Source of the DNA: Prorocentrum cordatum
Lineage: Eukaryota > Sar > Dinophyceae > Prorocentrales > Prorocentraceae
Length of the DNA: 64,000 nt
Direction: 5' to 3'
Assembly (NCBI GenBank): GCA_963575745.1
Contig: CAUYUJ010022426.1
Location: 537,947-601,946, forward strand
How positions within the stretch are numbered: the stretch's first letter is position 1; the number at the start of each line of letters is the position of its first letter. Below the pieces are notes generated by a model. The model was not told the origin of the DNA. It searched no databases and saw only the letters and a program-made list of their open reading frames with translations. Below are positions 40,024-49,252 of this stretch, piece after piece. Both the position numbers and the translations under genes were made by a program.

Positions 40024-43000
40024 TCAGCGCGATTTCCTCTTCTTGCTGCTCTCAGCGGAGCTCACGGCCTCAACTATCTGCGGCAACATGTTTTTGAATA
40101 CTCCATCTTTCTCGGCGAGGCGCTTGAACTTCCTGATGTTCGCAACAGTCGTGCCGCGCTCTGCCGAATCGTTGCTCTGGGCGTCCATCGCCACGAGCTC
40201 GAGCAGGATCAAGCCCTCCCAGCGGGTCTTCTTCCCGATGAGCAGCGCTCTGTTGGCTCTCGACACCAAGTCAGCGTTCGGCTCCCGCCCGAACTTCTCG
40301 CAGAGGGCCTTGGCACTGGTGAGGGCGCCCTCCACCGTGCCGATGGCCGCCTCCAGCTCCAACGCTTTGAACTCCGCGAGGAAGTCGGTCTTCCCGACGG
40401 CCTTCACCTCCTCGATTGTCTTGTCGGAGAGGTCCCTCGCCCAGTCGGTGCCGTCGTCCACACCTTGGCCGATGTTCTCCAGCTTGCTCGAGGCCAGCGC
40501 TAGCTGGAGCTCCCTGTCGCTGCTGTCGCAGGTTACCGCCGCCACCTCGCTGACAATCCCCTTTGTGTCCTCAACCACCTTCCCGATGTCAGCCACGCTG
40601 TTGCTGCCAACTGCGTTGACAGCCTTCTCCAGGGCGACGGTCGCGGACAGCACGTCCAAGATCGCTCCAAGGCCAACGTCCGCGGCGATCCGAGCCTCAA
40701 CGGCCCCCCCCAACTGCATCCACGACTGCTTCGCCGCCGACACCGCCGACAGCTTTGCCCACAAGTCCTCGAAAGCGTCGGCGGCCCTGCACTCCGCCTG
40801 ATCGAGGACCATGCTCTTCAGGGAGACTGCGAGGGCGCTCAAGTTCCCCATGAACGCAGGCGAGTACATGTGGTAATGCGCCAACCTCGCATCATTCAGA
40901 CACTTGATGCCCCGCACCGCGTCCGAGGCCTGGTCATCGTTGATGGTGAGCTGCGAGTTGACGAAGTCGTTGATGGCCGCAGCCGTCTGGTCGATGATCG
41001 GCTTGAACTCCACCTCGCCTTGGGACGCCCTCAACAAGTTGCCGAGTGCATCGGCAGCTGCGTCGGCGATCGCAGTCTTACCGGCTTGCTCGAGGAACGC
41101 ACTTCCTAGCTCCATCGCCTTCGTAATGACACCACTGTGCCCAGGGAAGTGCGGACACGCGGCCCGCAGGAACTCCATGAGCTGCCCAGCGACTGCGATG
41201 CATCCGACGTCGCCCGAAAGGATGTGCCGCACGCTGCCCTCGGAAAGGTGCCGTTCCAGGGCCGTGCCGAACGTGTTGAAGGCATGCGCCGTCGCATCAG
41301 GGATGCCGATCTCGATCTTCGCCTTCATCAGCATGTCCAGCCACTTATGAAGCTGCTGCGGCGGGTGGGTCTTTGTCTCGTCTACAATGGCCTCACACAT
41401 CGTCATAATGCGCTCGGAGTGCTGCTGGGCCGCCCTGGAACTCTTCTTGATCTCTTCGAGCTTGGCGGTGTAGGCGGGGAGCTTATCCATGGCGTCGATC
41501 ACGGCGCGCCTCGTATCGTTGACCGCGAGGCCACCCGCCTTCGCAGCCCTCAGCGTGTCGGCCACGTCGTCGTAAAACTCTAAGTGCGAACAGTCGAAGA
41601 CACAGATGAGGCACCTGAGTGGCTTGAGGGACTCCTGGAGGCAGCTGTGGTACGAGGGGTCAGAGTCGACGTCGAGGTCGGTGAGAATATCCTCTAGCTG
41701 GATGGCCGCGGCGACTGCCTGTGAGTTCGGCTTCCCCTCTGCAAGCCTGACCAACGCCTTCAGGATCCTGCTGAACGCGCCCCGCCAGCGAGACACAACC
41801 TCATCGGGTGAACCGACGATCGCATGCATCTCGGGCTGCAGGGGGTCGAACTCAAACGTGGCGGAGAAATCGGCTGGAACGAACGACGCGATGACCATGG
41901 CTTCCTTGATATGTGCCAACATGGAGCTCGACTGGGTGATGTCTTCCAGCGCGCGAAAAGCAACTGCGACCTGCCACTCGATCGGGAACTCGACCTTCGC
42001 CTTGACCACTGCCTCGATGTCCTGGATGCGCTCCTCCCGATTGCCGTAGCACGGGAGGCTGTTGAGGGAGACGGCCCTGCACCGCGCCATCAACGCGAGG
42101 TGCTTCTGGATGTGAGTGGCAATCGAGTCGCTGGGGTCAGCGTCAGCCCGTTTTTTGTGCAACTCCCTGGCCCACCTCTCGCTGACCTTCGTGCACTGGT
42201 CCATCAAGGCCTCGATGGGGTCGCACTTCACCAGCTTCTCGAGCGCTGCCTTCTCCTCGGCATCGTTCGTGTCCCACGTGACCCCGTAGTACTCGTACTT
42301 GCCGTCCTGCGGCACGCGTTGCAGGACAGACATGCCGCCAGAAGGCGACCTCTTCGGAGCAGGGCTCCGGACCGACGCCCCGACGGCGGAGGCAGCCTTG
42401 ATGGACCTGGGCGGGGATGGCTGCGGATACCGCGGCGCCGAGGAAGCAGCAGCGCCCGCGGCAGACGGTGCTGCAAGCGTGGGCGCAGGATTGCCCGCAG
42501 CCTCATCAATGCAAGGGTCAGCCGCATCTGGGTCATCCTCCTCTTCTCCCTCCTCACCTTCTGCGTCCAAATCATCGTCTGCAGGGCCACCGTCGCCGTC
42601 GTCTGGCGGAACGTCATCACCCCCCAAGTCGAGCTTGGCGATGGTCGTGTTCCGCAGCCTCCTGACGAACGCAGAAGTCCACTGCCGCTTGGCCCTCTTG
42701 AAAGCGTTGGCGCCCTGTTGCTTGTACATCTGGCTCGAGTGGAGCATATTGAACGTGTCTTTCGAGACGATGTGCTCTTTCACCAGCTCGTATCTGACGC
42801 CCTTGACCTTGGTCAGTGCCCCTGGGTGCGCGGCCCGCAGGTCAGCAGAAGGCAGCAGCGTCTGCGTCAGCTTCAGCTCCTTGAAGCTCTTCCCCGACTC
42901 GGATTCGATGGTCGACTTCAGGTGGCCATCCCAAGTCTCGATGATTCTGAGCTTGTGCGATTCCTGTCCAACTACCTGCTCAGTCTCCATCGTCTTCTCA

Positions 43001-43398
43001 CCGAGGTGCTTCTGGATCCTGATGGTGTTGACCTTACTGAACAGCTGATCGCTGGACGGCTCTGTGTTGCATTTCTGAATGACCTCCTCGAGCGTCCCCT
43101 CGCCGTCGAAGTTGCCCCACGCAAAGGTGGCATGGCACTCGGCGCAGGCAGCCTTGCCACTGAGCATCACCTCCTTGCACGCGTTCCTGGAGCAACTGAC
43201 CTTCTTATTGGGACCTCGCCTCCTGGTGGCCCCATCTCCTGCCGCGGTGGACGCGCCTGCCAGGCTGACTGCCTTGGAGGCAGACGGCGCAGTCGACACC
43301 TTCGTAATCGTCTTCTGGGCGGGGGTGTGTGCTGCCGCGTGCGCAGCCAGCGCCCCAGGTGTCAAGCGCGGCGGCTTGGCGCCCCGCCTCGATGACAT
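40024..43398 (-). CDS. 1124-aa protein of unknown function, intronless, with an N-terminal Cys cluster
   Basis: I chose the ATG at 43,398 (MSSRRGAKPPRLTPG) because TTTTTGCTTTCTCCTCAG lies 12 nt upstream, a good trans-splice acceptor. The frame stays open 43 codons further. Residues 55-70 are basic. C69-x4-C74-x10-C85-x2-C88-H89 could bind zinc. About 220-265 is basic (KQQGANAFKRAKRQW), 270-310 acidic (DDLDAEGEEGEEEDD), 320-370 Pro/Ser-rich. The C-terminal 700 residues are mostly helical-looking (many LxxA/ExxK heptads) without a domain I know. It ends SSKKRKSR, a possible nuclear signal. The intronless form fits a retroposed or mobile-element gene. It lies 3' to 5' beside the ARF-GEF on the same strand and may sit in one of its introns. 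Confidence 0.8.
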   Translation of the reverse strand: MSSRRGAKPPRLTPGALAAHAAAHTPAQKTITKVSTAPSASKAVSLAGASTAAGDGATRRRGPNKKVSCSRNACKEVMLSGKAACAECHATFAWGNFDGEGTLEEVIQKCNTEPSSDQLFSKVNTIRIQKHLGEKTMETEQVVGQESHKLRIIETWDGHLKSTIESESGKSFKELKLTQTLLPSADLRAAHPGALTKVKGVRYELVKEHIVSKDTFNMLHSSQMYKQQGANAFKRAKRQWTSAFVRRLRNTTIAKLDLGGDDVPPDDGDGGPADDDLDAEGEEGEEEDDPDAADPCIDEAAGNPAPTLAAPSAAGAAASSAPRYPQPSPPRSIKAASAVGASVRSPAPKRSPSGGMSVLQRVPQDGKYEYYGVTWDTNDAEEKAALEKLVKCDPIEALMDQCTKVSERWARELHKKRADADPSDSIATHIQKHLALMARCRAVSLNSLPCYGNREERIQDIEAVVKAKVEFPIEWQVAVAFRALEDITQSSSMLAHIKEAMVIASFVPADFSATFEFDPLQPEMHAIVGSPDEVVSRWRGAFSRILKALVRLAEGKPNSQAVAAAIQLEDILTDLDVDSDPSYHSCLQESLKPLRCLICVFDCSHLEFYDDVADTLRAAKAGGLAVNDTRRAVIDAMDKLPAYTAKLEEIKKSSRAAQQHSERIMTMCEAIVDETKTHPPQQLHKWLDMLMKAKIEIGIPDATAHAFNTFGTALERHLSEGSVRHILSGDVGCIAVAGQLMEFLRAACPHFPGHSGVITKAMELGSAFLEQAGKTAIADAAADALGNLLRASQGEVEFKPIIDQTAAAINDFVNSQLTINDDQASDAVRGIKCLNDARLAHYHMYSPAFMGNLSALAVSLKSMVLDQAECRAADAFEDLWAKLSAVSAAKQSWMQLGGAVEARIAADVGLGAILDVLSATVALEKAVNAVGSNSVADIGKVVEDTKGIVSEVAAVTCDSSDRELQLALASSKLENIGQGVDDGTDWARDLSDKTIEEVKAVGKTDFLAEFKALELEAAIGTVEGALTSAKALCEKFGREPNADLVSRANRALLIGKKTRWEGLILLELVAMDAQSNDSAERGTTVANIRKFKRLAEKDGVFKNMLPQIVEAVSSAESSKKRKSR

Positions 43399-43430
43399 GG
43401 CGAGACACAGACTGAGGAGAAAGCAAAAAG
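43399..43430 (-). promoter_or_regulatory. Putative trans-splice acceptor for the 1124-aa ORF
   Basis: The minus strand reads GCTTTTTGCTTTCTCCTCAG then TCTGTGTCTCGCC and ATG. A pyrimidine tract ending in AG just ahead of the start codon is what spliced-leader addition needs. The predicted 5' UTR after trans-splicing is 12-13 nt plus the leader. Confidence 0.5.
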
Positions 43431-43614
43431 CGCAGGTTCGTAAACTGACCGTGGGCAATGGCATCTCAAGACAGCACGGCCACTTGCCGCAATGCTGATA
43501 CAAAACGGCGGCACAACAATTGCACATACTATCGCTGATGGCCTCCTGGGGCCGACGAGTCGAAGTCTTAGGTTTAAGCGACTCGTCAACAGCAATATGG
43601 TTTTGACGGAAGCC

Positions 43615-43910
43615 TCAACCCAAGACGGCCCACATGACCCCCAAGATGGTACCATGACGGCCCATGAGGCCACCAATCCAAGAGGGTCCCAAGATGGCCC
43701 GAGAGGGCCCCAAGACGGCCCAAGATGACCCCAAGAGATCCCCAAGAGATCCCCAATATGGCCCCAAGATGGCCCCAAGAGGGTCCCAAGATGGCCCCAA
43801 GAGATCCCCAGTCCCCATCCACTTCCCCGATCCAGGCATGTGTGTGCGTGCGAGCGTGTGCGTGCGCGTGTTAGCGTGTGCGCGTGTGTGCGTGTGTGTG
43901 TGTGCAGTGT
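43615..43910. repeat. CCAAGATGGCCC repeats followed by a GTGCGTGT tract
   Basis: Degenerate CAAGATGGCCCCAAGAG units to about 43,810, then GTGTGTGCGTGCGAGCGTGT-type alternating sequence to 43,908. This is the same low-complexity family as at 34.6-35.9 kb. Confidence 0.85.
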
Positions 43911-44378
43911 CTGAATTCTGTGCCCATGAAGAAGGATGAGGGGGCTGGAGGTGCGTCGAGCGTCCCCGAATTGCGGCTAGCACAGCATCGAAATAGGAGG
44001 CGGAGTGGAAAGAGTGATAGACATGTTGGCGCGGAGGGAAGTATGGCCAAGTATGAAGGGCCTGGAGGGTGGCTAAAGGAATAAACGATGAGGAGCCACA
44101 CAGGTTTGGATTTTCGAACGTTCGAGCCCCGAGTGCAAGCCGATGCCAGCCGATCCATGGCGGGCCAGCTGCCAAACTGCAGCGGATATTCACTTGAGCT
44201 GCGGCCAAGAAAAACTAGAAGCCAGCAGCCCGCGCCGAATATACTAAAACAGCCGATGCGATGCGGCTGCGAGGAGAGGCCTCTTCGGAAATCGCACGTG
44301 GCGCGCGATGGCGAGAGTTGCTGGCTGGGCGCCCCCGAAGGCCTATTAGCTTAGCTGCGACTTGCAAGCTGGCCAAAC

Positions 44379-45149
44379 TCAGCTGGAACTGACTGCGGAG
44401 ATAATCGATGGCGAGGACTGCCCACTCGGCACGTCCGCATCGCTCAGCACGGAGGAAGCAGGGAGCGACGGGCTCTGCAGCGGGAGTCCGAGCCAGGCCC
44501 TGGACACAGGCGTGCACGGCGCTATGTCCATGTCAGGGCGGAGCACGCCGTTCGGGAGGGTGATCACCGTCGGCGTCACGTCCTTCGTCTTCAGAACCTC
44601 CCTCACCCACTGGGCCTTGAAAGTGACCTCGGGCTTCACCAGGCGGACGTTGTCACTGTGCACCTTCATCGCCTTGGCGCTGGACTTGAGGACCTTCGCC
44701 TCGTCCTTGCTGGTGGCGCCAATTGACTGCTCCACCATGTTGATGGTGAGGAAGTTCGGGAGGATGACCTTGCCGTGGCTGGCCTGCAGGACCCTCGCCA
44801 CGGCACTCGGCAGCTCGTCGATCATCCCCGCCGCCACTGAGTTGTGCACGCCGAGCTTCTGGGCCAGCTCCTGCGCCAAGAGCTTGCCGTAGTTGCGCGG
44901 CGCGGCCTTCGCCCTGGGCTGCAGCGGCGGGGCCGCGGGCGCGGGGCCATCCGCCGAGCCTGGCGGGCCCTGGGAGTCGACGGGCGGCGGGTCCGCGGCT
45001 CCGCCGTGGCCGCCGAGCTCAGCCTGCGAGGAGCCCGCGGCGACGGGGCCCACAGCGCCCCGAGGGGAGCTCGCCATGTCGAAGTCGTTGCTGTCGGACA
45101 CGGCAACCATCACCCTGTTGTACTCGTTCTTGTCCATGGCCGCCTGCAT
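44379..45149 (-). CDS. 256-aa protein with an HU-like (histone-like) region
   Basis: The start at 45,149 (MQAAMDKNEY) follows the acceptor CCGACTTTCAG by 32 nt. The alternative M5 is 12 nt on. Residues 1-83 are Gly/Pro/Ala-rich and probably disordered. Residues 86-185 read NYGKLLAQELAQKLGVHNSV, AAGMIDELPSAVARVLQASH, GKVILPNFLTINMVEQSIGA and VKPEVTFKAQW. The helix-helix-GKVxLPNF-beta-arm pattern with a final V-x-F-K-A strand resembles the HU/IHF fold, as in dinoflagellate histone-like proteins, whose G-K-F-T-I-P-G block sits at the same place. The Pro at the arm tip is not evident and the tail (190-256) is Ser/Pro-rich, so this is a divergent member at best. If correct, it would bend or compact DNA. 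Confidence 0.68.
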   Translation of the reverse strand: MQAAMDKNEYNRVMVAVSDSNDFDMASSPRGAVGPVAAGSSQAELGGHGGAADPPPVDSQGPPGSADGPAPAAPPLQPRAKAAPRNYGKLLAQELAQKLGVHNSVAAGMIDELPSAVARVLQASHGKVILPNFLTINMVEQSIGATSKDEAKVLKSSAKAMKVHSDNVRLVKPEVTFKAQWVREVLKTKDVTPTVITLPNGVLRPDMDIAPCTPVSRAWLGLPLQSPSLPASSVLSDADVPSGQSSPSIISAVSSS

Positions 45150-45159
45150 GGCGCCTGCT

Positions 45160-47470
45160 CGCGAGCCCGAAAGCCCGATGTCTGAAAGTCGGATGGCGCA
45201 AACGCACCTCGCAACAGATGGGCCGCCACGCCCTGCCAGCCTCGGCGAATTGAGCCTAAATGGCAACGGCGAGGTCGGGGCTGGGCCCGAGATCAGATAG
45301 AAAGGGGAGGCGCGCTCTGCCCCTCCGACGTCGGGGCCTCGGGGCAGGGCTGACCCCTTCGGGGAACGGGCCCGCGGGGGGCGCGATCCGGCATCCGCCG
45401 AGGCGCAGGCCACGCGGAGGCGGAGGGGGGAGATTGATGTTGCATAGTGAGGGGGCGGGGCGAAGACGGCCAAACATTTCTGCCGCGATTGCCCTCATCG
45501 CTCGCGCCTGCGCTACCCCCGCCCCGCTGCTACCAGTCGGCCAGGGTGGGGGGTGGGGAACGCGCTATTCCCCGAACAGTGCCTGCACGCATGCATGCAT
45601 GTTGGCCTCCGAACGACGCTTGCAACTTGCACTTAGCCTGCCCCCGCGCCCTGGCTCACCGCAAACAGCGCTTGCACTGAGGCATGGTTTCCCGACCGAG
45701 CAATGCCTCCACATATGGCATATGGTTGCACGCATGCCCGCACGCAGGCCGCCACATTCCCATACAGTGCTTGCAGCTGGCGCGCTGGTGCAGGGATCGA
45801 CGCTAGGAGAGCCCCCATGGGAGCGTCTGCGAAGCTCTTCATCCCTCCCCTCTCCTCCACATGCCCTTGCCAGTCCCCCCCCCGTCCTGCGCCTCCCCCT
45901 CCTCGCACCTCCCCCTCTCGCTCCCTCTACCCTAAGACGGCCCCGCGAGGCCTCAAAGACAAGCGGCCTCGTCGCTACCGCGATCGGTCCACCGCGCCCA
46001 AGCCCAGCCCACGGGGCCATGACGATAACTCGTAAGGTAGTACTGCCCCCTGGCAACACTCTCAGATTGCAGGTGCGTATCTCTGGGACGCACCGTCGAA
46101 TCGAAACCCCCAGCTACCCGACCCACTTGGGGCAACGACGCTGCAAACATGAATCGCAACAGATGCTGGGGCGCACGAGGGGCCCCATGGCGGGGGTCAG
46201 AGAGGAGGGGGCACAGGAGAGAGTCTGCACAGACATTGTTGTGATTATTGTTGTTACTAGCGGTCTTGTTCTTAACTAATCCCCTGACTCGTTCTGGTTA
46301 TTGTTATTGTTATTGCATTGTTCTTGTGATTTGTAGTGCTGCTATGCTGTGGTTGCTTTGCTATTGCTGTTAGGGCACACCGTTGTTTGTTCTTTTCAAG
46401 ACCAGAGAGCCCGCCAGCAATCAGGCGGCGCCGTCTCCGCGCTCGTCTGGCGCGCCGCCGCCCCGAGGCGGGGCGTCGCCTGCTGCGGCGCCCACAGGGC
46501 TCGGACCGAGAAAACGCAAGGCATTGGTCCGATCCCCCGCGCATCCAAACGATGCGCTGACTGATGAAGGCGCCTCGCCCAGCAGTCGCGGGTAACCCGC
46601 CTCTGCTGAGCTGCGCCCTCTCGCTGGAAACGGCGGGCGCAGTCGTGGCAGACCGACTGCTGAGGCGGGCCGCGACCATGAGGGTCGGCCCTGCCAGCGA
46701 AGCCAGAGTCGCCGCGCTGGCCTTGAGCGCCGCCTGGACGCGTTGCCTCAAAGAACCGAAGTCGAGCGGCGAAGCCGCGCTCGCATTGCAACCTGCTCTG
46801 GTGGCCACGCACTGCACCGACGATGAATGGATCCACCCGTTCCCCCCCATGACTATCCATCCTAGCCTAATGTCCCCAGTGTGCGGCGCGGGGTGACGGG
46901 TCCACTCCACCCCGCCCCACCCCGCTAGATACGAGAAATCATGAGGCTGCGACGCTGCAGCGGTCCGCTGTGTGACGGCACACGATTGCCGTCCTGCGCC
47001 TTGCGCAAGGCAATGGGCAGGTTCGCTTAAAAAAAAACAACGAACATCGAGAGCCGCTGAGGCCACGGAATGCCCACTCATGTTAACTGAACCTCAAATG
47101 CACCCGTTTAGTTTTAGTTCAGTTCGGTCCCAGACAGTTCCAGTTGAATGGGGCCCCAAACATCTTGCGCGTTGCATGACATTTACGCGTCCCCACAATT
47201 GCGGACCTGAACGGGGGGGGTGGGCAAGCGGGCTGCTAAAGGAACATTGCGCGTTCAGCCCCCTCCGTGCCTGGTCGGGCGCGAGTCGCCCGGCCCCCTC
47301 AGTGTTAGGTGGGGGGTGAGTCGTTCGGGCCCCTCCGTGTTCAGTCGGAAGTGAGCCATTCGGCCCCCGATAACCCGACCATACATTAAGTTGAGGTGAT
47401 TGGACCCATCGCAAAAATGATTCCGATAGTTCCGTCGTAAGTTACTTTGAGTTAGGACAATCGCGCACAT
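45160..47470. other. Intergenic or intronic; no gene seen
   Basis: 45,560-45,780 has four loose 45-bp repeats around AGTGCYTGCACGCATGCATG. 47,240-47,370 has three loose 45-bp repeats around GTCGTTCGGGCCCCTCCGTG. Two ORFs at 46.3-47.0 kb on the minus strand (269 and 154 codons) lack recognisable domains and may be chance. Confidence 0.5.
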
Positions 47471-47779
47471 TAGTTAACTCGGCCTTGTATGCGTATCGGC
47501 TTGGGCACGGGCCGTATTTTGCGCGATGTCAGCCTGGGACACGTCGGACATCGGCGTGGGCCCCCATTGGGCGCAGTTGATGGCGTTGGCGTGTTTTCCT
47601 GTGGGTTGGCTATCGGTTGGCGGCCCATTGGGACACAAGTTTCCAACCATTGGGGCATCTGCCTGGGCATGCTTGTAAGTATGGGCGTAGCCCGAATTTG
47701 TTTCTCGCCAAGTAAACGGACTGCACTGACCCAACCGAACTGACTGAACTGACGGGTCGCATCGGTTAGGGGGCGTTTT

Positions 47780-48720
47780 ATTCTCGGCGGCCGAGAACGC
47801 CAATTATGGCGCACCCAATAAGGGGGGTGCGTTTCACTTTCGGCGACCGAGGGCGCAACCAATCGGAGGACGTTGAGGTATCCGCGGCCGAGGGCGCAAC
47901 CTATGGCGCAGCCAATCGGATGACGTTTAAGTATCCGCGGCCGAGGGCGCAACCTATGGCGCAACCCAAGGGGGGCGTTGAACTCTCGGCGGCCGAGGGC
48001 ACAACCTATGGCACAACCTTAGGAGGACGTTTAATTCTTGGCGGCCGAGGACGCAACCTATGTCGCAACCACGTGGGAGGGCGTTGTCCTCTGCTGTCGA
48101 AGGCACAACCTATGGTGCAACAAATAGGAGGACATGGTATTCTCGGCTTCCGCGCGCGCAACCTTGGGCGCAACCAATGGGGTGGTGTGTGAAGGGTGGG
48201 TGGGGGGGGGGGGGCGTTTCATATCGGCGGCCAAGGGCGCAACCAACACGAGGGCGTTGGTTTTCTCGGCGGCCGCGGGCGCAACCGACGGCGCAACCAA
48301 TGGGGGCGCCATTCTCCTCGGCGGCCGAAAGCGCGGCCGATGGCCCAACCCCTGCGCTTCATCTCCCGCGGCCGAAAGCGCAACCTATGGCGCAACCAAG
48401 AGGGCGTTTGATTCTCGGCTGCCGATGGCGCAGCGCATGGCGCAACCGCTCGATGGGCGTTTTGTTCTCGGCGGCCGAGGGCGCAACATATGGCGCAATC
48501 ACTCGGAGGACGTTTGATTCTCGGCGGCCGAGGGCGCAACCCGCGGCCCAATCAACAAGAGGACGTTTAAGCCTCGGCGGCCGATGGCGCAAACATGTGG
48601 AGCAACCAATGGGGTCGGGGGCGTTTAAGCCTCGTCGGCCGAGGGTGTAAATCATAGCGAAACAAGTCTGAAGCAGTTGCATCTTCGGCGGTTCAAGGCG
48701 CAACCCATGGCGCAGCCGAT
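47780..48720 (+). repeat. 52-bp tandem repeat, about eighteen units
   Basis: GCGGCCGAGGGCGCAACCTA recurs at 47,884, 47,937, 47,989 and 48,041, and on to about 48,700 with a 51-53 bp period. GCGCAACCAATNGGAGGACG separates the cores. Since 52 is not a multiple of three, ORFs rotate through frames, which argues against coding. Confidence 0.93.
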
Positions 48721-48899
48721 GGCGACGACGCCGAGGAGCAGCACCGCCACCGCGACGGCACTCGGGGCGACGACGACTTCGCTGACGGTGCCCAGACTGG
48801 CTGCACATCGGCATGCGGGCGGCGCCGCGCCCGATGCACGCTCGCCATTTGGGCTGGCCGCGGGGCCCGAGCTGTCCTGCGATGGCGCGCGCGCGTTCA

Positions 48900-49214
48900 G
48901 GTGCCCCCCCCCACCCCCCCCACCCCCCAAAAAAAAAAAGATGCCACACGGTGCCATCTGGGATATCGGCTCGAGGCCCGTGGGATACCGCTGTGGGGCT
49001 GTAGGTAGGAACTTTGAGCTTTCTCGGCGTAGGTTCGCACGTGTCGGATATCGCCTGGTGGCCCGATGGACGCCCGAGCATCGGCTGGCTCCTCGTGCGC
49101 AAAATCGGAAGGCGCATATGATGGTGGATGCGTTGGTTTTCCCGCGGCTGTTGGGACGCTTCCGTTGTATCCGATCGGGGCAATCTGACGACAAGTTCGG
49201 GGCTCGTCGGATGT

Positions 49215-49252
<38 letters not shown>

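Noticed and set aside
43447-43468. CCGTGGGCAATGGCATCTCAAG as a spliced-leader relic
   Set aside because: Only about 14 of 21 matches and on the strand opposite to the adjacent gene.
46272-47081. 269-codon minus ORF
   Set aside because: No domain, no acceptor tract before a plausible ATG, and an equally open + strand frame over part of it.
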